NCBI GenBank assembly: GCA_001600355.1
Contig: BCJU01000002.1
Coordinates: 3,100,001-3,164,000 of the forward strand
Origin: Meira nashicola
Taxonomy: Eukaryota > Basidiomycota > Exobasidiomycetes > Exobasidiales > Brachybasidiaceae
Direction of reading: 5' to 3'
Length of the DNA: 64,000 nt
The position numbers and the translations under genes are program-made. The notes beneath the pieces were generated by a model, which saw nothing but the letters and a program-made list of their open reading frames with translations, did no database searches and was not told the DNA's origin. Each line of letters starts with the position of its first letter. The first letter of the stretch is position 1. Positions 30,701-40,618 of this stretch are shown piece by piece.

Positions 30701-32503
30701 AAAAATCGATCTCGTAAGAGGAGAAGCGAATGAATCATTCTCACGAGAACGTGAAAAACGATCAAATGTACGACGTTGAGCGACACTAGTCAATTTAGGC
30801 AAAAGGCCACCTCTATTTTGTACGCCCATACTTGGCAACCGATCCGTATCAAACCATTTTCGAGGACCAGGAATAGCAGGTACTGGAGGTGAAAGTAGAC
30901 CCATAGTAGCAGCTCCTTGTGTTGTGGGACGTGGCATAGCATTTTCCGCTTCCCCTTTCGCCTGTCTCAAAGCCAATGCAGCATCAGAAGCATGTGCTAA
31001 TAATGTCAAAGGTGTGGATAAGACATCCATATCTTGCACGCCTCCCATCTCATCATCGCCTAAACGATCAACTTGCTCTTCATCGACAGCTTCGAAATGC
31101 GTTCGACGGGAATGAGAGCTGGCTGATGATGTAGTAGTGTGACGTGAATTTCTATCACTGTCTTCTTGTGTGTTTGGTTGGTATCTCTCATCATTCTGTG
31201 ATTCCAAGCGACGCTTCTTATTTGCAGATTCGGTTTGGTCCACATCATTTCTTTTTGGTGAGGATACTGATTGAATGTCACCTTTGTGAGATATATTTTG
31301 AGAATTCGAAAATCGATCAGTAGCAGTATTGGCGTGCTGACCTTGCGAATTGACAGGAACTGCACCGGCGAAATAATCAGTTGGACCTCTACGCTTGCTA
31401 TGCGGACTGGTGATAGCTGATCCAGGCCAAGCGCTTGGCAAGCTTCCGGTCGAAGATGGGAAAGTACCGATTGACGTCATCATCAAATGAGAAGGTGACA
31501 GTAATGATCGAGTACCCGGAGTAGGGAAGTCTAACCATGAACGGCCTGGTGTTGTTCCACTACCGTACGATGACGATTGTAATCCAGACGATGGAGGAGA
31601 GGCGAGCGGCTGCTGATCTTGACGGTTGGAGTATGGTCCAGATTGGGTATTCCTCTGACCTCCGTAGAGATTACTCTGATGACGAGGCGAAGAAGGTGCG
31701 GCATTCAACGAACTACTTAGGAGATGCAGCCTGAGATGTTGATCATTTTCTGGTCGATTTTGTGGCTCCGATGCCATTCTGCCACCGCTTTGATTATCAG
31801 TGTGTGCTGATGAATGGGAAGAGTAGGAGGAGTAGCCCGACTGAGCATCTCGTCCATGCGGCGGAGATAAAGACGGTCTAGAGAATTGCGAGTTTGTCTG
31901 ACTCGTTGACTGAGCAGAGGGCTGCCGTGAACCTGTAATGCGAGGGCTTATCATGCGTGGATCATCTGCTTGTATCGATTGTCTCCATGAGTTTGTCTTG
32001 CCTTCATTTCCGTGTGATTGGTGTTGACTATAAGCTGATTGTGAATAATTTTGCTGATGTGGAATTTGATGACCTGATTGTGTGCGATGTTGATCAAATC
32101 TGTCTGAGTCATGTCTTCTTGCAAAATTGGGTGATGCCATCGAATGAATGCCGGGAGAAGCCATCCCGTAGGAGGAGGACATTCCAGTACTATAACCGCT
32201 ATAATCGCCCATACTTCCATGTGAGCCTGAATGAATGCTGGAGCCGTCTAGATAATCATCATTGTACATGTCACTATCATGCTTTGCATTATTTGTTCTT
32301 CCGGGCTTACGACCTCTTCTATGCTTTTCAAATACGCATTCACGACCATGACGTGCACACCTTTTGCATGGCACTCTTCCATCCGTAGGTGCAGAGCATC
32401 GTATTTTAGCAGATCGACAATCCAGACATGCAATCTTTGCACCTTGTTTCACATCAGGCCCTCCTGGACCCTCTGCGCGAACGCGAGGTCTTTCGAACGG
32501 CAT
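27794..32503 (-). CDS. Large Zn2Cys6 fungal-specific transcription factor
   Basis: The protein has 1569 residues from the first in-frame ATG at 32503 (MPFERPRVRAEG). The N-terminal binuclear cluster is Cys26-x2-Cys29-x6-Cys36-x9-Cys46-x2-Cys49-x6-Cys56, followed by a basic linker (KHRRGRKPGRTNN). About 800 residues of Ser/Gln/Asn/Pro-rich low complexity come next. Then comes a fungal-specific TF (middle homology) domain: FDIFFARINPLLTIFDPFLH, LAIYHKPTNRLSEDRSWQYL and GFAIRIATEIGVNRL. The C-terminal 400 residues are again Ser/Asn-rich, with a poly-Ala tract near the end. It is a nuclear DNA-binding regulator; target genes cannot be told from sequence. It is unusually long for the class. About 2.1 kb of non-coding DNA lies upstream, in keeping with a regulated gene. 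Confidence 0.88.
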   Translation of the reverse strand: MPFERPRVRAEGPGGPDVKQGAKIACLDCRSAKIRCSAPTDGRVPCKRCARHGRECVFEKHRRGRKPGRTNNAKHDSDMYNDDYLDGSSIHSGSHGSMGDYSGYSTGMSSSYGMASPGIHSMASPNFARRHDSDRFDQHRTQSGHQIPHQQNYSQSAYSQHQSHGNEGKTNSWRQSIQADDPRMISPRITGSRQPSAQSTSQTNSQFSRPSLSPPHGRDAQSGYSSYSSHSSAHTDNQSGGRMASEPQNRPENDQHLRLHLLSSSLNAAPSSPRHQSNLYGGQRNTQSGPYSNRQDQQPLASPPSSGLQSSSYGSGTTPGRSWLDFPTPGTRSLLSPSHLMMTSIGTFPSSTGSLPSAWPGSAITSPHSKRRGPTDYFAGAVPVNSQGQHANTATDRFSNSQNISHKGDIQSVSSPKRNDVDQTESANKKRRLESQNDERYQPNTQEDSDRNSRHTTTSSASSHSRRTHFEAVDEEQVDRLGDDEMGGVQDMDVLSTPLTLLAHASDAALALRQAKGEAENAMPRPTTQGAATMGLLSPPVPAIPGPRKWFDTDRLPSMGVQNRGGLLPKLTSVAQRRTFDRFSRSRENDSFASPLTRSIFPPPSLSVVGRSKSYTAVEAAKAVSASRPVYPQQSFIELSATPIIAPVTQSERRAEVLGIHTDLDGRQIEISSATGIGSTPSEKSITASTLDPDAWEYRNGRVRSKQSSAGPTNSGSGTSSTRDELQIANQDSDKSRSPERSLEAVQQRDEQEQDSKSSESASQQNKFRARVGSFDTQRRWEVVRRRASRPTIDMVDENETHDPNSNKHDVLLEDTKSEGSSEGSEKLGASHQDFFSMGIFHSKMDNDIDLDPVQIGLIELSELESLFDIFFARINPLLTIFDPFLHSVTYVRNRSALLTTVIAALAARLSDEGRHAKLAVVLESHWRQKLLPESILGGYKSAELAQAFLVLAIYHKPTNRLSEDRSWQYLGFAIRIATEIGVNRLTQPNDEAKDNEQVRRRIRNRHRLWISLWLTDRSLSLQTGRPATVAEDDLVSKSDLWHREDFALPEDARLVSLVKLTRTCTTFVDAFSEIIGQSNAILRAHPITMAPVIVQAQESIKSLNLCRLQAMTELERWKDIWCVEATEESTDGIQSLAISTFLEKWRPRAMTDLLYVRLHLNSMVLEAMERYQRFVDATSSLRIQSDTSSEVKTTLENVNASSDVASTEILSTQKEELKLMISNVALDCWETSLQMIDIVLGKVSENDLSAGPNALAINVIYGALAALRLSNASQYAQRSWTNRDEILKRCKALAEALTRAGQTPEHRNGAAAPFGVYLKGITTLWETENVGVASKEKDDVGGNVTADTSVNSETKESVSANGDKTAHLQSSNSDERSSTNSNIIDKQVLLQGGALSENITTSAGQQMESNLIRKAASNTTPSTSSSANNATQQYSVGDEIWGSSASSNHSHRNHHRAASGNVQGTPDAESMDRMWDYLTTYPDVGSTFPMSLWQPPLTNNGNLTSLQGTMTPNIAQNSDHVDMNVPLATNDVTMMSDPNKVAAAAAAAAVVAANVNLNMATAPHPSAV

Positions 32504-34612
32504 GAAGAGATGATGAGAGGTGGCTTCGATGTAGAAAATTTTGTCCGTATAACTTCTTTCAAGCTGGAATGTGAATAAATATCCTTTTGGGCTGAGAAAG
32601 AATTGTTTCACTTGTCCCTTTAGTAGCTGATTATCGAAGTTTAGAAGCTATTGAGTCGAAAAAGAAGTACTTGAGATAAGAAAAAAGAGGCGAGGTAGAG
32701 AAATAAAGATTGAAAGTTTGAACTAACTGAGTTGGCCTGAGTGATAACGGTAGCGAATACGTGTGTGTGTGTATGACCGAATGATAAGAGCTTAAACAAC
32801 TATGACCAAAATATCTCAGCTTTCATTCTGTCGTGAATTGATGAGTTGGTAATGATGACGAAATGTGAATGATAAGATCAAGCGAAGGAATAGAATGCCA
32901 TCCTTGACGTTTTGCGAAAATGCTTAAACTCCCCTCTAAACAAGGAGGAAAAATGCAGAATTGAATGATATGGGGAAAAATGGCCTATGCAATAGCAAAA
33001 GAAATTGTGTCAAAGTGTCTATCCCTTGAACGGAGGAGGCGCTTTTTCTCCTTCCTTCGGTGGGCGGCAAAGAGGCTGTATATGTGCTGCACATGTGTAT
33101 GTAGTGTAGACTATGTACGTCTCTTATTGCATGATTTTTTGACAGTTTTTGTACCCCAACCAAAATAAATAGCAATCTGTAGAACCTAAAATGGCTGAAA
33201 AGCAGGCACAATTGTTAAAATAAAAAAAGTCGCCTTTAAAATAAAACCTACTCAATTTTACCTCATTAAGCGCAAGAACAGCGGTGTATAGCAAACAATA
33301 CACGCATCAAGTGCCTCACACATAAAACGAAAGCGGCCATCAAAAGAATCCTAAATCAACTCCCGGCTGACTGCGAATTTAATGGAATTCACACATATGT
33401 TTACACAACCGGTGTAGTGCAGGATAAAATGAGATTGAGGCGGAAATTGTTGTGAGAGGTAATGGGCCGAAAGCTGCAAAAAGCAGGTTTACTAGATCCC
33501 GTACTGCTTTGCATCTTTTGCCTTTTTTTGACACGTAAAGAAGACCGGAAACAGGAAATCAAAACAGAGTGGCGCAGTGGCTAGAATAAAGAAATAAAAA
33601 GGTGCGAATCAAGATCATGTTCCTGACGCTTAGGCGTTGTAACAAAGCTCAGCTCAGGGCAGCGCAGCGCAGCGCGCGAAAGGGAGGTAGGTTATTTTCG
33701 AAATTATGTTTTATTATTCGGTAATTAGCCAATTCGAACACATTATTTGAAATTACACTGGTCAAATGCTTTGAAATACATTCGTGTTTTTTTTTTTTTT
33801 GCTGCAACTCAAAACTCAGCTCAAACTGTTGTTGGCCGAAGTTATGTAAACCGTAAAAGAACGCCGCTTTTAAACGGTGTTCTATAAATCATCATTGCAG
33901 CATATCTGCACACAATGTGTACATATATGTCTAAAAAAGCGCTGCGCAAGGGTGAAAAAGGCCTAGCCCTAGCCTCTAAAGTACGGCTTTCGAAGACAAG
34001 AAAAAGGTGATCAACTGCAACACCCTGTTTCTATGCAACGCTAAAGGTGAATTTAAGCTCATCCTTTATACGCTAACGTTGATAATTGAATGGGAAGTAG
34101 TAAGTAATCTCGTAAAGGCTGACAAATAAAAATTAAAATTAAAATCTGCTCTTTCTTTCGTTCAAACTTTTCCCCAAACCTATTTGTCATGATTATTTGG
34201 TCATCTTTATTCCGTGCCATCGCTTCTTATCTTCTCAGGAATTAAGAAATAAAAAATGCCAAAAATCAGATGGCGCTAAACCTTTGAGAGCGGGACTTAA
34301 AAGTGGCTTTTTTTCATTCATGCAAGAAAGAGAAAGCTGCAGCGGGAATAGAGGGTGTAAGTCAATTTATCAAAAAGAGTCATTATCTCTTTTCTCCGAA
34401 TCACCGAATTTATACTCCGAGATGGGATACATAGTTTATCCAACTGAAAAAAAAATAAAGCAAGGGGTTCATTTTATTTTCCAATCAGTGTAAACAAGAG
34501 ACGCACTATGCAAGCACGGTAAACATAAATCTTGCATTCAATTGAGGGTCTTTTTCTATGTACATACATACATGATATATTTGTGGTACAGCTTCGGGGA
34601 TTGATTCAAGTG
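32504..34612. other. Long intergenic region upstream of the Zn2Cys6 gene
   Basis: This stretch of 2.1 kb has no convincing gene. Contents are a short GT repeat (about 32760-32772), a T15 run (about 33787-33802), and GCGCWGCGC motifs at 33662-33675 (two overlapping) and 33939-33947. The rightmost part is the 3' flank of the transporter gene. A tRNA-like A-box near 33570 was examined and rejected. Confidence 0.5.
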
Positions 34613-35908
34613 TCATTTTTGCCGCTTTTTCGAATTCATTTCCAGCATTCCATACCAAGCGGTACCGAAAAGAGCAATAATGATTCCGATAATATTGATC
34701 GATTGAACTTGTAAATGAAATAATTGAAAAGCCAATAAAATTGTAACAACTTGTTTTAAATTTCCAACTACAGTCATGGTTAATGGACCGGCAACTTTGT
34801 TTGTTTTAAATGAAACTATATTGAGTAAAAAAGCAGTAAATCCGTTACCGATAAGAAGTAAGAGTAAAAACCAATTAAATTGATCTTTTAACGTATTTTT
34901 AGCAAAACGAAAATAAACTTGTTCTAATTCACCTGAAAATTGAGAAGCTAATAAACATTGTACGCATGCTAAAGGTGACATCACTTCTAACAATTCCAAA
35001 GCTGTATATTGAAATGCATGCTTTTGTATTGATGATTGCCATCTTTGAATAGTTGATTGTTGTATGATTTCAGATTGTGATTCTTGATTTTCATATTCTT
35101 TTATCTTATTTCCACCTTGTAATAAATTCGTAACAACAGTCTTTAAAGCTGCAAGAGTTGTTCCTAAAACAGTTAAAATAAATCCAAATGTCGTCGCATT
35201 CACATCACCAAAACATGCAAAAGCAGCACCAAAAACGATTGGTAATAGAGCGAAAAAACTTGATCTCTGTGGCTTTTTTGATAATACCAAAAACCCTAAA
35301 ACCAACGTAAAAATTGGACAAGTTGAACGTATAATTTGATGAAAAGGAACAGAGACTAAACGTAAACTTGCATTACTGATTGCAATATTTGCTGCGTATA
35401 AAGTTGAATATAGCAAAACAATCATTATTCTTGTAAAATTGAAATTTGATGATTGGGAAGTTGTTATAAATTGTGGATCATTTTGCTTTTCATTTAATTC
35501 ACCTCGTTCTAATTCATCCTTTGATTCTCTTTTTGGAGAGCTAAATTGAACACCGATCCCTCTAAGGAATAAACAGCCAATCGTTCCACTTCCTGCGTGT
35601 AAGACTGTTATAAAGTACGGAAAAGGGAAATCGATCATGATAAATTTGTTGTAAAAAGTTAAAGCGAGGTTGAGTAAGAAATAAGAAGATATCAATGCGA
35701 ATGTTGATATTTGTTCTATATTCCATGACTTTTGAGTAATTCGTTCTAAATCTTCTTCTTCTTCTATCCATTTATAATTCGATTTCGCAGATGGGATGAG
35801 CGGCGAAGAGGATGTAGAAGCTGAAGGAGATATTTCGTCATCTGTTTGAATAAATGTTGTCGTTAATGGTGATGTATTGCGAAAATGTATAAAAGGATAG
35901 CTTTCCAT
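34613..35908 (-). CDS. TPT/DMT-family sugar-phosphate or nucleotide-sugar transporter
   Basis: The protein has 431 residues with about ten hydrophobic segments, of the triose-phosphate translocator branch of the drug/metabolite transporter superfamily (SLC35 type), expected in Golgi or ER membranes. Motifs are FYNKFIMIDFPFPYFITVLH in the first helices, SNASLRLVSVPFHQIIRSTC, LPIVFGAAFACFGDVNATTF, and the signature end VAGPLTMTVVGNLKQVV followed by a last helix with GTAWYGMLEM. A hydrophilic loop (about residues 255-280, QGGNKIKEYENQESQS) splits the two halves. The substrate cannot be read from sequence; the family carries pentoses, hexose phosphates or UDP/GDP-sugars. It is divergently transcribed from a mannosyltransferase-like gene, which is suggestive but not proof. 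Confidence 0.85.
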   Translation of the reverse strand: MESYPFIHFRNTSPLTTTFIQTDDEISPSASTSSSPLIPSAKSNYKWIEEEEDLERITQKSWNIEQISTFALISSYFLLNLALTFYNKFIMIDFPFPYFITVLHAGSGTIGCLFLRGIGVQFSSPKRESKDELERGELNEKQNDPQFITTSQSSNFNFTRIMIVLLYSTLYAANIAISNASLRLVSVPFHQIIRSTCPIFTLVLGFLVLSKKPQRSSFFALLPIVFGAAFACFGDVNATTFGFILTVLGTTLAALKTVVTNLLQGGNKIKEYENQESQSEIIQQSTIQRWQSSIQKHAFQYTALELLEVMSPLACVQCLLASQFSGELEQVYFRFAKNTLKDQFNWFLLLLLIGNGFTAFLLNIVSFKTNKVAGPLTMTVVGNLKQVVTILLAFQLFHLQVQSINIIGIIIALFGTAWYGMLEMNSKKRQK

Positions 35909-37124
35909 CTTTCTTTCTCTTTTGTTTGCTTCTTGTTCCTTGAAGCGTTAGATCAACTGACAGCTTCTATTCTTTTTTCTTTATAAGGGTATGATATATG
36001 AAAGTGTTAAAACATGAATGGCGACAAAGGAAATAGAGAAAAAGCTATAGGAAAAGTCTTGAAATTGTTGAACCTCTCCTTTATATTATCTCCACCTCCG
36101 TTTGCCCAAATCCGCCCATTTAATTTTGTTTTTTTGTTTACGCCTACCTCCACTGCGACAAAGTGTGTAAGTGTGTCAAACGTACGCCTCCTTTTACGAC
36201 GATGACCGCCCTCATACTTCATCCTTGAATTTAACAAAAGAGTGACACAATAAAGAATAAATTTTATCGGGAAATGTTTCCGTCCTGATCGCTATAGCAT
36301 CTATATTTTCCACAATTTCGAATATTTCTACCATCAAAGAACAAATAACTCCACAAAAATTGTAGATCGTACGAGCATGTGCATGCATGAAATTCTATAG
36401 ATTGATAAAAAGTTTATTCACAATGACGATTACCTTCTTTAGAACTTTAGAACAGTAAGACATTCTTTTCGGCGTTTTTTATCCGCCTAAAGGAGAGATT
36501 AAGGCACAAGCACACACATATACTGTGTATGTACGTGGAAACACAATCTTTTCAGGCACAAGCGGCCATTAACAACTTTTTTGTATATTATGCAGCGCTG
36601 CGCAGCACAGCGGCTTTTCTCTTTTTATGCTATATTACTCTTTACCAATTTCGAAAAGAAAGCCATCATTTCAAATTCTCCCTGATTATGCCAAGACTTT
36701 TTTTAGCCGATCTACTGTGCGTGCATGTGTGCGTGCGTGCGTGCGGAGAAAAGCTTTGCGAATTTACGGACGAAAGACCCCGAAAGCGGTTCTAATTTAT
36801 GTTATTGTTATGATGTATGTATTTTTCTTCTCTCCACTTTTTTTGATTGATAAATTCGGTATGCATGACTCCTCATTAATGGAATCACAAGTATTGAATA
36901 GTATACTGTATGTAGCCGTAATAAATGGGCGAATGGTAATCTTGCTTGCATGATATTCTATAATTTACGCCCAAACCGTCAGCCTTTTTGCCAGCTGGTT
37001 TTTTTGCCCAAACGGGTTTGAAATTTTGAATGGAATTTGAGAATAAAAAGATGACATTTATTTGAAGTTTTTATTATGATACTATAAACCATCTCCAACA
37101 ATCATTTTTTTTTTCGTTAACAAG
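35909..37124. other. Divergent intergenic region, transporter and mannosyltransferase
   Basis: This shared upstream region of 1.2 kb has no gene. It holds GCGCTGCGC (36595-36603), a GTGC microsatellite (36729-36745) and T-rich blocks just before each start. Confidence 0.5.
36729..36745. repeat. (GTGC)n microsatellite
   Basis: About four uninterrupted GTGC units with degenerate copies on the left. It is the complement of the ACGC array at 21316-21345. Confidence 0.8.
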
Positions 37125-38162
37125 ATGAAAGCGACAGCATTAAGACAACTTTTAATTCTTTTAACAGCATGTGCAACAATGTACTTGTTCATGACTGGCA
37201 TTGCACAAGAATTTGGACTTCGAATTCATTTAGCAAGTACATTATTAGGAACATTTATCTTCTTTCCAATCTCTGATACACGTACAATCGTTATAACACA
37301 AGATGGAATACGAGAAAGAAATAAAGAATCTATTTTTCAAAGTTCAACTGAACAAAGAATTCCAAAAATAATTCATCAAGTTAAATTAGGAAATTTAAAA
37401 ATGCAACCGAAATGGATTGAAGCAAGAAAGAGTTGTTTAGATTTACATCCTGATTGGCAATTTAAACTTTGGGAAGATGAAGAATCAGGAAAATTTGTTA
37501 ATACACAATTTCCTGAATTATTCGAAACATATATAAATTATCCACTTGAAATTCAACGTTCAAACGTTTTACGTTATTTGGTTTTACATAAATTTGGTGG
37601 AATTTATCTTGATTTAGATTTAGGTTGTAGAACAAATTTGGACGGTTTACGAAATGAGACTTTTTTAACGCCCCCCGCAAATCCAAGTGGAATCAATAAC
37701 GCTTTCATCGCTTCAATACCCGATCATCCTTTTTGGTCTCACGTTGAAGAATATTTAATCACTTTTAATCGAAATTGGTTTAATTCTCCTTATATAACAA
37801 ATATGTTTTCGACAGGTTGTCACTTTTTAAGTACGATGCATAGATTGTATGGCGATCAACCTTCTTTAACNATNATGGATCAAGCTAATAAATTAAACGG
37901 TCACGTTAAAACTCCCCTCTTCGAACATCTTGGTGCAAGTAGTTGGCATAAAGGTGATGCAAAAGCAATTTTACGTATCGGTCAACAAATTGAAAATATA
38001 AAGAATCACTTTTTCTCTCTCGTTATCATTCTCTTCTTGCTTTCTTTTGGCATTTATTTTGCCTTTGCTTCTCTTCGTCGTTTACGTCATGCACGAAAGA
38101 GAAAACTTGGAGGATATGAAGATGTAGAAGCAAGCAAAGAGCTCGTTGTTCATCACGAATAA
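37125..38162 (+). CDS. Inositol phosphoceramide mannosyltransferase-like glycosyltransferase (Sur1/Csg1/Csh1 type)
   Basis: The protein has 345 residues and a DXD-type GT32 fold, probably adding mannose to inositol-phosphoceramide in the Golgi. Evidence is the N-terminal hydrophobic anchor (about residues 5-25), IPKIIHQVKLGN at about 85, HPDWQFKLWEDEES, EIQRSNVLRYLVLHKFGGIY followed by LDLDLGC (the DXD motif, about residue 163), and SGINNAFIASIPDHPFW. A C-terminal membrane span (FFSLVIILFLLSFGIYF) has a basic tail. Two N bases (37871, 37874) fall at third codon positions: the first codon is ACN (Thr whatever the base) and the second is ATN (Ile or Met), so the frame is not affected. A neighbouring transporter is transcribed divergently. 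The donor is presumably GDP-mannose, by family. Confidence 0.85.
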   Translation: MKATALRQLLILLTACATMYLFMTGIAQEFGLRIHLASTLLGTFIFFPISDTRTIVITQDGIRERNKESIFQSSTEQRIPKIIHQVKLGNLKMQPKWIEARKSCLDLHPDWQFKLWEDEESGKFVNTQFPELFETYINYPLEIQRSNVLRYLVLHKFGGIYLDLDLGCRTNLDGLRNETFLTPPANPSGINNAFIASIPDHPFWSHVEEYLITFNRNWFNSPYITNMFSTGCHFLSTMHRLYGDQPSLXXMDQANKLNGHVKTPLFEHLGASSWHKGDAKAILRIGQQIENIKNHFFSLVIILFLLSFGIYFAFASLRRLRHARKRKLGGYEDVEASKELVVHHE

Positions 38163-38311
38163 TTATACCCCACATTGTACAATTATTATTTCATTGCGTC
38201 TTGCAGTTTAATTAATCCATTCAATATTGCGAAAGGGTATCAGGCGATAGTATAAGTGGGTGATACAATAAAAAGAAAAGGAAACTATGAAATACAATGC
38301 AAATAAGGAGA

Positions 38312-39970
38312 TCACTTTGCCAGAGGATGTGCGTCATCTCTTTCCACTTCATCGTCCGTTAATTCTTCTTCTGGATTCACTCCTTCATGACGTCCAGACA
38401 TTCCCATCTTTTTAGCAAAATGCCAACCGTCTGAATATGGTTCTATACGCCAAGGTGCAAATATTGAGATAATTGAATGATGTGAAAATGGTCCAAGATT
38501 GAAATAAAGAGCAAGATTATGCATGAATCCGAGATCGTAAACGTTACTGAATGATAATCCTTTTCTCTTGCTTACTTCTCGATAATGTGTATTATCGCTA
38601 TTTTCTACACTTGTTTCTCCCCATCCTATTATCAAGAGTTGCCAAGATGCCATTACCGCTAATGCGAATCCCATAATCGCACAAAGAGCAAAAGTTAGCA
38701 AAGGGAATAAACGTGGAGTATATTCGAATTCCCAAGGATCGAATGAAATCGCTTTTCGTACCGTTCTCCAACCTGAAAAAACAACGACAGTGCAACCGAT
38801 CGAAAGCCAAACCATAAATAGAACAAAATAACGTTCATTTCCAATTCCAACACATTGATTTAGCCAAGGACAATGATGATCAAATTTCAAAATGCATGTA
38901 TCACAAATACTGCAATGATGCGTTCTCTCTGGCTTTGGCGGTGGAACAAGATTTTCAGCTTCTGCGCCTAACCACCTTCGAACATCTTCTGCACTTTCTC
39001 CTCTTGTTGCATCATCCAGAAATTCAGGTTCGTCTACCAAATATCTCGCTTGCCCATCTGCGGATGCGGCGAGAACGTAATCTGTTCCGTTTGGACTTTC
39101 AGGGGTTGACGAATAGGATGATTGATTTTGTGTTGCACTGTTTGGAGAATGATAACTTCCATTTGAGAGTGGAGATGAAGATCCTTCCGGAGCAGTATTC
39201 ATAGAGTCATTCCTTATTGTAGATTGACCGGAAAGAGAACGTTTGCTTCTCAATGTTTTCTCAATCGCACGTAATTCTGGAGGTAAACATGCCAATGCTT
39301 TCCATAAAGGTACCCTTTGACATTTATGACACATTTTCACATGAACCCATAAATCTTCACCATCTTCTACTCTTTGTACTTCTGCGTCACTGATTTCGTT
39401 ACCGGAAGAATTATTGTAAGCGTTATCGTTTAAAAGACCATGTGCTGATGGATTGCTCCTATTTCCGTTAGACTGATCATCAAACTTCCGTCTCTTTGTT
39501 TGTCTGGCGGCTAGAATACTTTCACGAACTGCCCTTCTCCTATACCTCGACCACCATAGCTCACTTCCAGGACCATTTCTTCTCTCTCCCAATGCATCCG
39601 ATAATCCTTCCAAAACCGATCCAGGTGGTTCTCTTACTGCCATATAATAATGATAACCTATACTGTAGACGATGAAAAAGCATGCGAACAAAATTGTGAA
39701 CCAACGAATCATTTGCCATGGATGTTCAACGATTGCAGAAGTTAAGCCGAGAATGATATGAGCGGGTGAATGAGTTTTGAATAAATGTTGTATTGAAGGA
39801 GGTAAAGGTGCAATATTGATAAACATACTCGTAAAGAAAGTCCACATTCCAATAGAAACCAAAGCAATACATAGCAAAACGAAAACCGGCCCTGCTGCTC
39901 CTGTCATCCAATCAGCACAATGTTCCACCTTTCTGAATGACCGATGAACGGCCTGTGCTAAAAATCGCAT
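38312..39970 (-). CDS. DHHC-type protein S-palmitoyltransferase
   Basis: The protein has 552 residues and about four membrane spans (pairs near residues 25-55 and 85-105, then 385-410 and 425-455). The zinc-binding DHHC-CRD lies between the second and third spans: [20 protein letters not shown] then [10 protein letters not shown], with the catalytic Cys in DHHC at about residue 370. A second cysteine pair ([17 protein letters not shown], about 210-225) lies in the long, Ser/Asn-rich loop before the CRD. The C-terminus is acidic. It attaches palmitate to cysteines of membrane-associated proteins in ER or Golgi. The nearest animal relatives by layout are the ZDHHC16 group; the exact orthologue is not settled. 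Confidence 0.88.
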   Translation of the reverse strand: MRFLAQAVHRSFRKVEHCADWMTGAAGPVFVLLCIALVSIGMWTFFTSMFINIAPLPPSIQHLFKTHSPAHIILGLTSAIVEHPWQMIRWFTILFACFFIVYSIGYHYYMAVREPPGSVLEGLSDALGERRNGPGSELWWSRYRRRAVRESILAARQTKRRKFDDQSNGNRSNPSAHGLLNDNAYNNSSGNEISDAEVQRVEDGEDLWVHVKMCHKCQRVPLWKALACLPPELRAIEKTLRSKRSLSGQSTIRNDSMNTAPEGSSSPLSNGSYHSPNSATQNQSSYSSTPESPNGTDYVLAASADGQARYLVDEPEFLDDATRGESAEDVRRWLGAEAENLVPPPKPERTHHCSICDTCILKFDHHCPWLNQCVGIGNERYFVLFMVWLSIGCTVVVFSGWRTVRKAISFDPWEFEYTPRLFPLLTFALCAIMGFALAVMASWQLLIIGWGETSVENSDNTHYREVSKRKGLSFSNVYDLGFMHNLALYFNLGPFSHHSIISIFAPWRIEPYSDGWHFAKKMGMSGRHEGVNPEEELTDDEVERDDAHPLAK

Positions 39971-40618
39971 CTTGTTTCCACCACCTTTTATGTCGTTCTC
40001 TAGATCAAGTCATTGAGAAATAAATGCTTTTGTTGTGTCTTGTGACAGTTGATGACGATTAGGTACAAAGTCGAAGTCGAAATATGCTGAAATGAGTATA
40101 TGAAAAAACCCCTTTTGAGGATGCAAGTAAACGTAAAAGAAGAACATTCTACGTACACAAAAAAAGTGAAAAAAAAAGCTTAAAATATGACTTGAGAGAG
40201 GCCCGTTCTCTCCACTTCTTCACCCAGAGTATATGCACCCAGGCGGGATTTTGTATCCTTTCTCAGGGATTACTGTTCACTCAAAAAAACAGTCGTGCGA
40301 AGTTGTCGCCAAGCGATTTGCCCCCAAATTTCACCCTGCCCAGCGCCCGCGTTACTTGCTCCGCCAACTGTTGCGCCGGCGCTGAAATGCACACCCTAGC
40401 GCCCACATGCGTGCCAGATGCATTCATTAAACGGGAATTGTGGAGAGCTTAGATGGAGTTTGCGTATGTAAGCAAGCAAGCAAATTAAAAATTAAAAAAA
40501 GGTTTTGGAAGATTACGCTACTGTTGCATTTCGATTACCAAACCCAATCGGAAACGCATACAACGATCGTTCTTCTTACTTATCATCATCTGGACAAGTG
40601 TTTACGCTACAAAAGAAA
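39971..40618. other. Divergent intergenic region, DHHC gene and small mitochondrial-type gene
   Basis: About 650 bp, with a C/G-rich patch at 40320-40400 (GCGCCCGCG...CGCCGGCGC). The frame of the small gene is open upstream to 40505 but without an ATG. No other gene is seen. Confidence 0.45.

Noticed and set aside
31957..32388. 143-residue open frame on the + strand inside the Zn2Cys6 gene
   Set aside because: Antisense shadow of a Ser/Gln-rich coding region, with no domain and odd composition.
32504..32611. 36-residue N-terminal extension of the Zn2Cys6 factor
   Set aside because: The extended frame has no ATG upstream of 32503 in the open stretch; the first ATG also starts just before the zinc cluster.
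33571..33615. tRNA-like A box (TGGCGCAGTGG) followed by a B-box-like GGTGCGAATCA
   Set aside because: The T arm does not pair, the box spacing is too short and no acceptor stem forms. At most a chance match or worn remnant.
33662..33675. GCGCAGCGC repeats considered as part of a transposon end
   Set aside because: No transposase, terminal inverted repeats or target-site duplication seen nearby.
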